DNA of 6,152 nt from Mageeibacillus sp. UBA1257. GTDB lineage: Bacteria > Bacillota > Clostridia > UBA1212 > UBA1257. The notes below the pieces were generated by a model. That model searched no databases and had not been told where the DNA came from. It was given only the letters and a program-made list of their open reading frames with translations. The stretch is taken from assembly GCA_002308775.1 (NCBI GenBank), contig DBVT01000062.1:238-6389 (forward strand). The letters are read 5' to 3'. Positions 1-6,152 of the stretch are shown one piece after another (within the stretch, counting starts at the first letter, position 1; each line of letters opens with the position of its first letter). The translations under genes and the position numbers were made by a program.

Positions 1-648
1 GGCGCAGGCAACGTTGTTGACGCTGAAGCTTTTAACTATCTCGCTGACTGCGGAGCCGATTTTATTAAAATAGGCATCGGCGGAGGTTCGATCTGCATAA
101 CGAGAGAGCAGAAAGGCATAGGAAGAGGCCAGGCTACTGCGGTCATCGAAGTCGCGAAAGCGAGAGACGAATATGCCGCGAAGCACGGTGTTTACATTCC
201 GATCTGTTCAGACGGCGGAATCGTTCACGACTACCACATCACGCTCGCTCTCGCAATGGGCGCAGACTTCTGCATGCTCGGCAGATATTTCGCGAGATTC
301 GACGAGAGCCCCACGAACAAGCTGAATATAAACGGAAACTATGTCAAAGAGTACTGGGGCGAAGGATCCAACAGAGCGAGAAACTGGCAGAGATACGACC
401 TCGGCGGCACCTCAGGAATGGCTTTTGAAGAGGGCGTCGATTCGTACGTGCCTTACGCCGGTTCATTGAGGGACAACCTCGATATCACCCTCGGCAAGGT
501 AAAATCCACGATGTGCAACTGCGGCGCGAGATCGATCCCCGAGTTCCATGAGAAGGCGAGACTCACGCTCGTGTCTTCTACGAGCATCATCGAGGGCGGC
601 GCTCACGACGTAATTTTGAAGGAAAACAAATACGCGACGCTGAAGTGA
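1..648 (+). CDS. guaB: IMP dehydrogenase, C-terminal part (5' end outside window)
   Basis: IMP dehydrogenase oxidises IMP to XMP with NAD+, the committed step of guanine nucleotide synthesis, in the cytoplasm. The frame is open from base 1 and gives 215 residues to TGA at 646-648; the first ATG in frame (256) is internal and not the start. Counting from the window edge, the catalytic loop GGGSICITR places the nucleophilic cysteine at residue 32 (bases 94-96). A SDGGIV phosphate-binding stretch follows near residues 70-75. The mobile flap contains WQRYD, with the Arg-Tyr dyad at residues 131-132, and EGGAHDV lies near the C-terminus. From memory, the sequence aligns without gaps to Tritrichomonas foetus IMPDH at an offset of 287 (Cys319, Arg418, Tyr419, Lys310, Glu431 all match), so about 287 residues, including any CBS domains, lie upstream. 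No terminator is evident after the stop. The family call is secure; only subtype and full length are uncertain. Confidence 0.96.
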   Translation, partial: GAGNVVDAEAFNYLADCGADFIKIGIGGGSICITREQKGIGRGQATAVIEVAKARDEYAAKHGVYIPICSDGGIVHDYHITLALAMGADFCMLGRYFARFDESPTNKLNINGNYVKEYWGEGSNRARNWQRYDLGGTSGMAFEEGVDSYVPYAGSLRDNLDITLGKVKSTMCNCGARSIPEFHEKARLTLVSSTSIIEGGAHDVILKENKYATLK

Positions 649-661
649 TCATGAAGTGATC
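641..661. repeat. short tandem direct repeat over the guaB stop codon
   Basis: The 10-base unit TGAAGTGATC occurs at 641-650 and again at 652-661, a period of 11 bases with one A between. The first copy contains the guaB stop (TGA, 646-648) and the second lies just outside the gene. It looks like a small local duplication at the gene end; no function is evident. Confidence 0.7.
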
Positions 662-709
662 CGATGCTAAATGCGTTTATTCGAAATCGTTTTTTACGAA
701 AAAAAGAAT

Positions 710-718
710 AGGAGAAGG
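710..718 (+). promoter_or_regulatory. ribosome binding site of greA
   Basis: AGGAGAAGG lies five bases before the ATG at 724 and supports that start. The 75-base gap upstream (649-723) holds no convincing promoter or intrinsic terminator: the only inverted repeat is a 4-bp TCGT/ACGA stem around a T-run at 687-699, too weak to call. Confidence 0.8.
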
Positions 719-723
719 TTAAA

Positions 724-1209
724 ATGGCAGAAAAAAAGGTAACGAAACTCACGCAGGAAGGTTATGAAAACGCTCAGGCTACGTTCAGGGAGCTCATCCA
801 GAAGAGGAAAGAAATAGCCGACAGACTTGAAGAAGCGAGAAAGCAGGGAGACCTTTCGGAGAACTCTGAATATGACGAAGCAAAAGAAGCTCAGACGAAC
901 AACGAGCGTGAAATAAAGAAATACGAAGAGATCCTCAAAAACTACGAGATAGTAAAAGAAGATTCCAACACTGATACTGTCCATATCGGACACGTCGTCG
1001 TTTTAAGAGACGAAGAAGAAGGAGAAGAGGAAGAATACCAACTCGTAGGTTCGACAGAGGCAGATCCGATGAACGGAAAGATCTCGAATGAATCGCCTGT
1101 CGGCCAGGCTATCCTGGGTAAAAAGAAGGGCGCCACAGTCACAGTGGAAACACCGGCAGGATCCTTCAAATACACTATCGTCAACATCAAAAAGGCGGGA
1201 AAGAAGTAA
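724..1209 (+). CDS. greA: transcription elongation factor GreA
   Basis: GreA enters the RNA polymerase secondary channel and stimulates cleavage of backtracked RNA so that stalled complexes can resume. The product is 161 residues, the usual family length (E. coli about 158). Residues 1-78 form the N-terminal coiled-coil finger; its tip carries GDLSENSEY, and Asp43 and Glu46 correspond to the acidic pair (Asp41, Glu44 in E. coli) that positions the catalytic Mg2+. Residues from about 86 form the FKBP-like C-terminal domain that binds polymerase, with the signature region GSTEADP, SPVGQAILG and TPAG at 109-146. An acidic run, DEEEGEEEEY, at 96-105 sits in the first part of that domain. The start is fixed by a good ribosome binding site at 710-718. 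lysS follows after 24 bases, a common Clostridia gene order, so the two are probably co-transcribed. Confidence 0.97.
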   Translation: MAEKKVTKLTQEGYENAQATFRELIQKRKEIADRLEEARKQGDLSENSEYDEAKEAQTNNEREIKKYEEILKNYEIVKEDSNTDTVHIGHVVVLRDEEEGEEEEYQLVGSTEADPMNGKISNESPVGQAILGKKKGATVTVETPAGSFKYTIVNIKKAGKK

Positions 1210-1220
1210 TTCAACGATAC

Positions 1221-1227
1221 AAGGAGG
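1221..1227 (+). promoter_or_regulatory. ribosome binding site of lysS
   Basis: AAGGAGG is a near-perfect Shine-Dalgarno sequence six bases before the ATG at 1234. It lies in the 24-base greA-lysS gap and fixes the lysS start. Confidence 0.88.
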
Positions 1228-1233
1228 CCAAAA

Positions 1234-3210
1234 ATGGCTGAGAACGATATTTTAAGAGAGAAGACTGAGGAGTCGGATCTCAATGAGCAGAAGCAGGTAA
1301 GAAGACAGAAACTCGCGGATATGAGAGCCGCGGGTTTTGACCCGTTTAAAATAACAAAATACGACAGAAAAGATTTCTCCGATGAGATAAAAGAGAAATA
1401 CGCGGGACTCGAGATGGAAGAAAGATCGGAAGAGAACGTCTCCATCGCCGGCCGTATCATGTTAAAACGTATCATGGGCAAGGCGAGCTTCGCTCATATT
1501 CTCGACGCTCACGGAACGATACAGGTATATATCAAAAAGGACGATGTGGGCGACGAGGTCTACGCTTCTTTCAAATCTCTCGATATAGGCGACATCGTAG
1601 GCATCAAGGGCACTGTTTTTAAAACGAAAACAGGGGAGATCACCGTTCGCGTAGAGTATCTGATCTTACTCGCCAAGTCTCTCAATCCTCTGCCGGAGAA
1701 ATTCCACGGGCTGACGGATACTGACGCCCGCTACCGCCAGCGCTACGTAGACCTCATAGTCAACTCCGAAGTCAAGGACACATTCGTAAAACGCAGCATG
1801 ATCCTCAAAGAGATCAGAGCGTATCTCGACAGCAAGGGCTTCCTCGAAGTCGATACGCCTATTTTGACTCCTTTCGAGATCGGCGCGTCAGCAAGGCCTT
1901 TCTTTACTCACCACAACACGCTCGACATGGACATGGTCCTCAGGATAGAGACAGAGCTTTATCTTAAGAGGCTCATCGTCGGCGGTATGGACAGGGTCTA
2001 CGAAGTCGGACGTATTTTCAGAAACGAAGGTATGGATCCGAAGCACAATCCGGAATTCACATCGATCGAGCTTTATCAGGCATTCACAGATTTCCACGGC
2101 ATGATGGATCTCGTCGAAGAGCTCTATAAGATACTTGCCGAAAAGATCTGCGGAGGTCTCGTTATCAATTACCAGGGCAAACAGATCGATATGGGCCACT
2201 GGGAGCGCCTCACGATGATCGAAGCTGTTAAAAAGTATTCCGGAGTCGATTTTTACGACTGGAAGACGGACGAAGACGCCATAAAGTGCGCCAAAGAGCA
2301 CAAAGTCGAACTTCCCGAAGTTCCCACAAAAGGTGCGATACTCGCGGAATTTTTCGACGCTTATGTAGAGGATAAACTCATCCAGCCTACATTCATTTAC
2401 GATTACCCTGTCGAGATCAGTCCGCTCGCGAAACGCAAGCCGGACGATCCCGCATTCACGGAAAGATTCGAATATTTCATAGACTGCACGGAATACGGCA
2501 ACGCATTCAGCGAGCTCAACGATCCCATCGATCAAAAGGAAAGATTCGAAAGACAGGTCGCCGAGAGAAAAGCTCAGGATCCGAACTGCAAGGCACAGGT
2601 AGACTATGACTACGTCAACGCTCTCGAATACGGTCTTCCTCCGACGGGAGGTCTCGGATTCGGCGTAGACAGACTGGTCATGCTCCTGACTGACAGCCCT
2701 TCGATCCGCGACGTTTTACTTTTCCCCACAATGAAGCCCGAAACTTCCGTCAAGGTTGCTCCGAAAGAGAGCGAAGGCGACGCAAAAGAGGTAAGAGAGA
2801 CAGTCGAGGCGCCGAAAATCATGGACGAGAAGATAGATTTCTCGAACGTGGAGATCGAGCCGCTGTTCAAGGATTCTGTCGATTTCGAGACGTTCTCAAA
2901 GTCAGATTTCAGAGCGGTCAAGGTCCTCGCGTGCGAAGCTGTCCCGAAGTCGAAGAAGCTCTTAAAGTTCACTCTTGACGACGGAACAGGCACAGACCGC
3001 GTGATCCTCTCCGGAATACACGCGTTTTACGAGCCCGAAGAGCTCATAGGTAAAACGTGCCTCGCGATAACCAACCTGCCTCCGAGACCCATGATGGGCA
3101 TCGAATCGTGCGGCATGCTGATAAGCGCCGTTCATCACGAAAGCGGCGAAGAAAAGCTGCATCTTCTGATGCTCGACCCGCACATCCCCGCAGGCGCGAA
3201 GATGTACTGA
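1234..3210 (+). CDS. lysS: class II lysyl-tRNA synthetase with C-terminal tRNA-binding domain
   Basis: LysRS attaches lysine to tRNA-Lys in the cytoplasm. The product has 658 residues, about 150 more than a standard bacterial LysRS. Residues about 68-150 are the anticodon-binding OB fold (SIAGRIMLKRIMGKASF). The class II core follows: motif 1 around 201-213 (KGFLEVDTPILTP), motif 2 at 254-285 with RIFRNEG (Arg263, the ATP-binding position) and HNPEFTSIELY, and motif 3 at 471-485 (TGGLGFGVDRLVMLL, Arg480). The core ends near residue 501. After a charged linker (about 502-540), residues about 541-658 form a Trbp111/EMAP II-like domain, seen as SKSDFRAVKV (555-564), PKSKKLLKF (571-579), LSGI (592-595) and GIESCGMLISA (622-632). 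This module is best known at the C-terminus of MetRS, where it helps hold tRNA. All catalytic motifs look intact, so the enzyme should be active. An intrinsic terminator follows the stop. Confidence 0.97.
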   Translation: MAENDILREKTEESDLNEQKQVRRQKLADMRAAGFDPFKITKYDRKDFSDEIKEKYAGLEMEERSEENVSIAGRIMLKRIMGKASFAHILDAHGTIQVYIKKDDVGDEVYASFKSLDIGDIVGIKGTVFKTKTGEITVRVEYLILLAKSLNPLPEKFHGLTDTDARYRQRYVDLIVNSEVKDTFVKRSMILKEIRAYLDSKGFLEVDTPILTPFEIGASARPFFTHHNTLDMDMVLRIETELYLKRLIVGGMDRVYEVGRIFRNEGMDPKHNPEFTSIELYQAFTDFHGMMDLVEELYKILAEKICGGLVINYQGKQIDMGHWERLTMIEAVKKYSGVDFYDWKTDEDAIKCAKEHKVELPEVPTKGAILAEFFDAYVEDKLIQPTFIYDYPVEISPLAKRKPDDPAFTERFEYFIDCTEYGNAFSELNDPIDQKERFERQVAERKAQDPNCKAQVDYDYVNALEYGLPPTGGLGFGVDRLVMLLTDSPSIRDVLLFPTMKPETSVKVAPKESEGDAKEVRETVEAPKIMDEKIDFSNVEIEPLFKDSVDFETFSKSDFRAVKVLACEAVPKSKKLLKFTLDDGTGTDRVILSGIHAFYEPEELIGKTCLAITNLPPRPMMGIESCGMLISAVHHESGEEKLHLLMLDPHIPAGAKMY

Positions 3211-3242
3211 TCACAGTCATTTGAAACATATAAGTGAAAGAT

Positions 3243-3282
3243 TCCCTGTATTTCGGCAGATGCTTGAAACGCAGGGATTTTT
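3243..3282 (+). terminator. intrinsic terminator after lysS
   Basis: TCCCTG at 3243-3248 pairs with CAGGGA at 3272-3277, extended by a T-G wobble; above an A/C mismatch, TTTC at 3251-3254 pairs with GAAA at 3266-3269. A run of five T follows directly (3278-3282). It lies 33 bases after the lysS stop and separates the greA-lysS transcript from the mannosidase unit. The structure was read by eye, with no folding energy computed. Confidence 0.85.
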
Positions 3283-3306
3283 ATAATACGTTTTTGCCGT
3301 TTTTAC

Positions 3307-3335
3307 TTGTACCGTCACACCTCTTTTGCTATAAT
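3307..3335 (+). promoter_or_regulatory. extended -10 promoter for the mannosidase unit
   Basis: A perfect TATAAT lies at 3330-3335, preceded by TG at 3327-3328, giving the extended -10 form TGnTATAAT. A weak -35, TTGTAC (three of six consensus bases), lies at 3307-3312 with ideal 17-base spacing. A T-rich stretch (3278-3304) just upstream could act as an UP-like element. Transcription would start near 3342, leaving a leader of about 31 bases before the ATG at 3373. Confidence 0.8.
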
Positions 3336-3351
3336 TCAAACAGACGAAAAA

Positions 3352-3361
3352 GCTGATCAGC
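3352..3361. repeat. 10-bp perfect palindrome in the mannosidase leader
   Basis: GCTGATCAGC is a perfect palindrome about ten bases after the predicted transcription start and directly abutting the Shine-Dalgarno GGAGG. Its place would suit a regulator half-site pair, but it is short, single-copy in what I can see, and could be chance. Confidence 0.4.
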
Positions 3362-3366
3362 GGAGG
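3362..3366 (+). promoter_or_regulatory. ribosome binding site that decides the mannosidase start
   Basis: GGAGG lies six bases before ATG 3373. The reading frame stays open upstream to a TTG at 3307, but that codon overlaps the promoter -35 and precedes the predicted transcript, so the ATG is the real start. Confidence 0.85.
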
Positions 3367-3372
3367 CAAAAT

Positions 3373-5766
3373 ATGAACTTGAAGAAGTATTTTTACATGG
3401 TTGGAAACGCGCATCTCGATCCGGTGTGGCTGTGGAGGTGGCAGGAAGGTTCGGCGGAAGCAAAGGCGACGATCAGGTCCGCTCTCGACAGGATGAACGA
3501 GGATCCGGGATTCGTTTTCGTCTGTTCATCCATGTCCGTATATAAATGGGTAGAGGATTTCTCGCCCGAAATGTTCGAAGAGGTAAGAAAGAGAGTCAAA
3601 GAAGGACGTTTTAAGATAGTGGGAGGGTGGTATGTCCAGCCCGACTGCAACAATCCTTCGGGAGAAGGATTCGCGAGGCAGTCGCTCTATTCGCAGAGAT
3701 GGTTTTTTGAAAAATTCGGCGTCACTGCGGAAACAGGATACGATGTGGATTCATTCGGGCACAACCTTTCGATACCTCAGATCCTGAGACGCTCGGGAAT
3801 GAAGAACTACATATTTATGAGACCGGGAGAACATGAAAAACATATGGAAACGAATGTTTTTCACTGGACATCTCCTGACGGGAGCGAAGTGCTCTCATAC
3901 AGGATACCCGATCCGTACTGCCACAATTTTAACAGTGAAGAAGAGATCGACAACAGACTCGCGCAGATAAGCGAAAGACCGGACTGCGGGATAGATTGCG
4001 CTCCCTTCTTTTACGGTGTGGGAAATCACGGCGGAGGACCTACGAAGAGAAACCTCGAGCTGATCAGAGACGCGAGAAAAAGACACCCCGAAAGCGAATT
4101 CATTTATTCTGATCTGACAGACTTTTTTGACCATATACGAGAAGAAGAAAAACTCGGAGAGGTAAAAATTCCTTCATTTTACGACGATCTGCAGCACCAT
4201 GCGAGCGGCTGTTATTCCGCTGTCACATCCATAAAAGAGGGTATAAGACACGCCGAGAACGCTCTTTTGGCTGCGGAAAAATTTTCGACTGTGTCCATGA
4301 AGCTGCTCGGAAGGGAATACCCTGATTTCAAAAGAGCATGGCTCGATGTTTGCTTCTGCCATTTCCACGACAGCATGGGCGGATGCTCGATACAGGGCGC
4401 TTACGAGGACGCGAAATACATGTACGGGGAAGCTCTTGCTGTTGCCGCGAGAGCGCAGAACAATGCCCTTCAGTCGATCTCCTGGGCAATAGGCACAGAC
4501 AGATCGGAAGGCACTCCGGTGGTTGTATTCAATCCTCACCCTTGGCCGGTAAAACAGGTCATAACAGTGAACGCGCAGGCACAAACAGTAAAAAAGAACG
4601 GCAGACAGATACCGTTGCAGTACGTTTTGAGCCCCACAAAGGCGTGCATGGGCCGCGAGGATACGATATTCGAAGCGGAGATCCCTCCGATGGGCTGGTC
4701 CGTTTACCGCATGTGTGAAGGCGACAGGGAGGAATTCGTCTCCGAAGTAAAAGCGGAAGAATTTGCGCTTGAAAATTCTCTCTTGAGAGTCGAATTTGAA
4801 CGCCGCACGGGATACATAAAGTCTATGATCGACAAATCGACCAGAAAAGAGCTGGTAAAAGGCCGCGCGGCGGTGCCCGTCGTTATCGATGAATACGAGC
4901 ATGACACCTGGAGCCACGGCAGAAATTATTTCGACAAAAAGGTCGGACAGTTTGAGGACGCCCGCTTTGAGATCCTCGAAAACGGCCCTGTGAGAGCATG
5001 TATCAAGGTCGTCTCAACTTACGAAAAATCGGAGCTTGCGCAGTATTTCCGCATCGAATCGGGCAAAAAAGAACTGGAAGTCACCGCGAAAGTCAACTGG
5101 AGAGAAAAGCATAAAATGTTAAAATACGCCTGGTCGTTCGATATCGAAGATCCGACATCATTTTACGAGATACCTTTCTGCCATATAGAAAGACCCGCAA
5201 ACGGGGAAGAGGAACCGGGACTTGCTTGGGCGGCAGTTTCGGGAAAGAATTATGCAGTGGGAATAACGAATGACGGAAGATACTCACATTCGATAAAAGG
5301 AGGAGAGATCTCTGTTACGGCTGTCAGAAGCCCTATATATGCCGATCACGGAGGATGCAGGCACAGCGAGCTTCCTTTTACGGACCAGGGAGAGTCGTCG
5401 TTCAAATATTGCGTGATGCCCATGGAAAAGATCGATTTTTCCGTGCTCACAAGATCTGGCAAGGAACTGAACCAGCCTCTCGTGAATATTATAGAAAACT
5501 GCCACAGCGGCGAACTTCCGGAGGAATTCACGACATTATCGACATCAGAGAAGAATATCACCGTCACAGCTGTTAAAAAGGCTGAAGACTGCGGGGATAT
5601 CGTCATCAGAGCAGTCGAAACGGAAGGAAGAGCGTGTGAGTGCTCATTCGAAGGACAGATCGCAAACGGATCCGTTTCGGTCGCTTTCAAACCGTACGAG
5701 ATCAAGACGGTAATGATCTCAAAGGACGGATGCCGCGAAGTCCTGATCACCGAGTTCGAGGAATAA
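3373..5766 (+). CDS. cytoplasmic GH38 family alpha-mannosidase
   Basis: Family GH38 enzymes are Zn-dependent retaining alpha-mannosidases. The product has 797 residues and no signal peptide or membrane segment, so it should act in the cytoplasm on imported mannosides. The catalytic domain (about 5-270) opens with GNAHLDPVWLW, giving zinc ligands His14 and Asp16; DVDSFGH supplies Asp126, the expected nucleophile and zinc ligand; His332-Asp333 in HFHDSMGG supply the last zinc ligand and its partner. The three-helix middle domain (about 271-370) includes DLQHHASGCYS, and the rest is the C-terminal beta-sandwich region, with the PPMGWSVYRM stretch (438-447) at its beginning. At 214-224 the motif is YGVGNHGGGPT, where many relatives have GDGGGGPT. 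The start is ATG 3373, supported by GGAGG and a promoter lying upstream of it. The linkage cleaved (alpha-1,2, -1,3, -1,6 or mannosylglycerate) cannot be read from sequence. An alpha/beta hydrolase gene follows after 12 bases. Confidence 0.94.
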   Translation: MNLKKYFYMVGNAHLDPVWLWRWQEGSAEAKATIRSALDRMNEDPGFVFVCSSMSVYKWVEDFSPEMFEEVRKRVKEGRFKIVGGWYVQPDCNNPSGEGFARQSLYSQRWFFEKFGVTAETGYDVDSFGHNLSIPQILRRSGMKNYIFMRPGEHEKHMETNVFHWTSPDGSEVLSYRIPDPYCHNFNSEEEIDNRLAQISERPDCGIDCAPFFYGVGNHGGGPTKRNLELIRDARKRHPESEFIYSDLTDFFDHIREEEKLGEVKIPSFYDDLQHHASGCYSAVTSIKEGIRHAENALLAAEKFSTVSMKLLGREYPDFKRAWLDVCFCHFHDSMGGCSIQGAYEDAKYMYGEALAVAARAQNNALQSISWAIGTDRSEGTPVVVFNPHPWPVKQVITVNAQAQTVKKNGRQIPLQYVLSPTKACMGREDTIFEAEIPPMGWSVYRMCEGDREEFVSEVKAEEFALENSLLRVEFERRTGYIKSMIDKSTRKELVKGRAAVPVVIDEYEHDTWSHGRNYFDKKVGQFEDARFEILENGPVRACIKVVSTYEKSELAQYFRIESGKKELEVTAKVNWREKHKMLKYAWSFDIEDPTSFYEIPFCHIERPANGEEEPGLAWAAVSGKNYAVGITNDGRYSHSIKGGEISVTAVRSPIYADHGGCRHSELPFTDQGESSFKYCVMPMEKIDFSVLTRSGKELNQPLVNIIENCHSGELPEEFTTLSTSEKNITVTAVKKAEDCGDIVIRAVETEGRACECSFEGQIANGSVSVAFKPYEIKTVMISKDGCREVLITEFEE

Positions 5767-5767
5767 C

Positions 5768-5773
5768 AGGGGA
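5768..5773 (+). promoter_or_regulatory. ribosome binding site of the alpha/beta hydrolase
   Basis: AGGGGA lies five bases before ATG 5779, inside the 12-base gap after the mannosidase stop. It is weaker than the other sites in the window and supports translation from a shared transcript. Confidence 0.65.
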
Positions 5774-5778
5774 ACTTT

Positions 5779-6152
5779 ATGGCTGAAGATATCAGCAATT
5801 ACTATATCGAATCGGGAAGCGGAGAAGCTTTTATCCTGCTGCACGGAAACGGCGAGGATCATACTTATTTCAAAAACCAGATCGGATACTTTTCAAAGAC
5901 GAGGCGCGTAATCGCATTGGATACGAGAGGTCACGGAAAGACGCCGAGGGGAGTGAAGCCTTTTACGATAGAGCAGTTCGCCGACGATCTTTCGTCGTTT
6001 ATGGAAGAGCATTCGATAGAGAAGGCAGACATACTCGGCTTTTCCGACGGAGGCAACATCGCACTCGTTTTTACGCTGAAATATCCTCAAAAAGTGAAAA
6101 AACTCGTGATAAACGGCGCAAATCTGTACCCGAAAGGACTCAGGACTTACGT
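5779..6152 (+). CDS. alpha/beta hydrolase, N-terminal part (3' end outside window)
   Basis: The frame is open from ATG 5779 to the right edge, giving 124 complete codons. The order of motifs is that of the alpha/beta hydrolase fold: FILLHGNGE at 18-26 (the HG oxyanion loop), LDTRGHGKT at 47-55 after the third strand, and the nucleophile elbow LGFSDGGNIAL at 86-96, with Ser89 (bases 6043-6045) as nucleophile in a GxSxGG motif. The catalytic acid and histidine would lie beyond the window. There is no signal peptide, so the protein is probably cytoplasmic. The fold covers esterases, lactonases, C-C hydrolases and others, and substrate cannot be inferred from this half. Its 12-base spacing from the mannosidase gene indicates co-transcription and suggests, as inference only, removal of an acyl group or opening of a lactone linked to mannoside breakdown. 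Confidence 0.88.
   Translation, partial: MAEDISNYYIESGSGEAFILLHGNGEDHTYFKNQIGYFSKTRRVIALDTRGHGKTPRGVKPFTIEQFADDLSSFMEEHSIEKADILGFSDGGNIALVFTLKYPQKVKKLVINGANLYPKGLRTY

Noticed and set aside
256..258. ATG as a possible start of a 130-residue gene
   Set aside because: The frame is open back to base 1 and the upstream codons encode the IMPDH catalytic cysteine loop, so this Met is internal.
680..705. Possible terminator between guaB and greA
   Set aside because: Only a 4-bp stem (TCGT/ACGA) can be drawn, followed by A's and not T's on the plus strand.
942..1481. 179-residue minus-strand frame spanning the greA-lysS junction
   Set aside because: It is Ser/Phe-rich, as expected from the complement of Glu/Lys-rich coding sequence, and crosses two certain genes.
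1888..2535. 215-residue open frame on the minus strand
   Set aside because: It is antisense to the LysRS catalytic core, which carries motif 2; no recognisable domain.
3307..3372. TTG start for the mannosidase, adding 22 residues
   Set aside because: The TTG is part of the predicted -35, lies before the expected transcript start, has no ribosome binding site, and the GH38 domain begins right after ATG 3373.
4338..4718. 126-residue plus-strand frame inside the mannosidase
   Set aside because: It is a frame-shifted reading of the GH38 gene with no ribosome binding site and no family resemblance.
4174..4917. 247-residue open frame on the minus strand
   Set aside because: It is wholly antisense to the mannosidase, resembles no family I know, and the plus-strand protein there is conserved throughout.
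5297..5313. GGAGGAG followed by the GAGATCTC palindrome, as an internal start or operator
   Set aside because: It lies within conserved mannosidase coding sequence with no start codon at suitable distance; the bases are explained by the codons.

Overview
The window reads as an ordinary chromosomal stretch from a Gram-positive, Clostridia-type bacterium, most likely a gut Oscillospirales/Ruminococcaceae-like lineage. The reasons are roughly half GC by eye, strong AGGAGG-type ribosome binding sites, frequent AGA arginine codons, the adjacent greA-lysS pair, and LysRS sequence details such as an IGASARPF motif. The taxonomic placement is inference; nothing in the window fixes a genus. Every gene lies on the + strand.

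Layout. (1) Positions 1-648 hold the C-terminal 215 residues of an IMP dehydrogenase (guaB), cut by the left window edge. It has the catalytic cysteine loop and the Arg-Tyr flap dyad and closely resembles the enzyme of the protist Tritrichomonas foetus. (2) Positions 724-1209 encode the transcript-cleavage factor GreA. (3) 24 bases later, 1234-3210 encodes a class II lysyl-tRNA synthetase carrying an extra C-terminal Trbp111/EMAP-like tRNA-binding domain. A clear intrinsic terminator follows at about 3243-3282. (4) A strong extended -10 promoter at 3307-3335 drives a second unit: a cytoplasmic GH38 alpha-mannosidase (3373-5766) and, 12 bases downstream, the first 124 residues of an alpha/beta hydrolase (5779 to the right edge).

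How the genes fit together. The left half is housekeeping: guanine nucleotide synthesis, rescue of stalled RNA polymerase, and tRNA charging. greA and lysS almost certainly share a transcript ending at the terminator. I see no good promoter or terminator between guaB and greA, so read-through from guaB is possible. The right half is a separate catabolic unit. The mannosidase has no signal peptide, so it would act on mannosides taken into the cell, and the hydrolase could act on an acyl or lactone group of the same substrate; that link is inference from spacing only.

I found no mobile element, CRISPR array, RNA gene or clearly undescribed system. The points most worth a second look are the LysRS fusion, the protist-like IMPDH, and an Asn-His pair where related GH38 enzymes usually carry a Gly-Asp motif.
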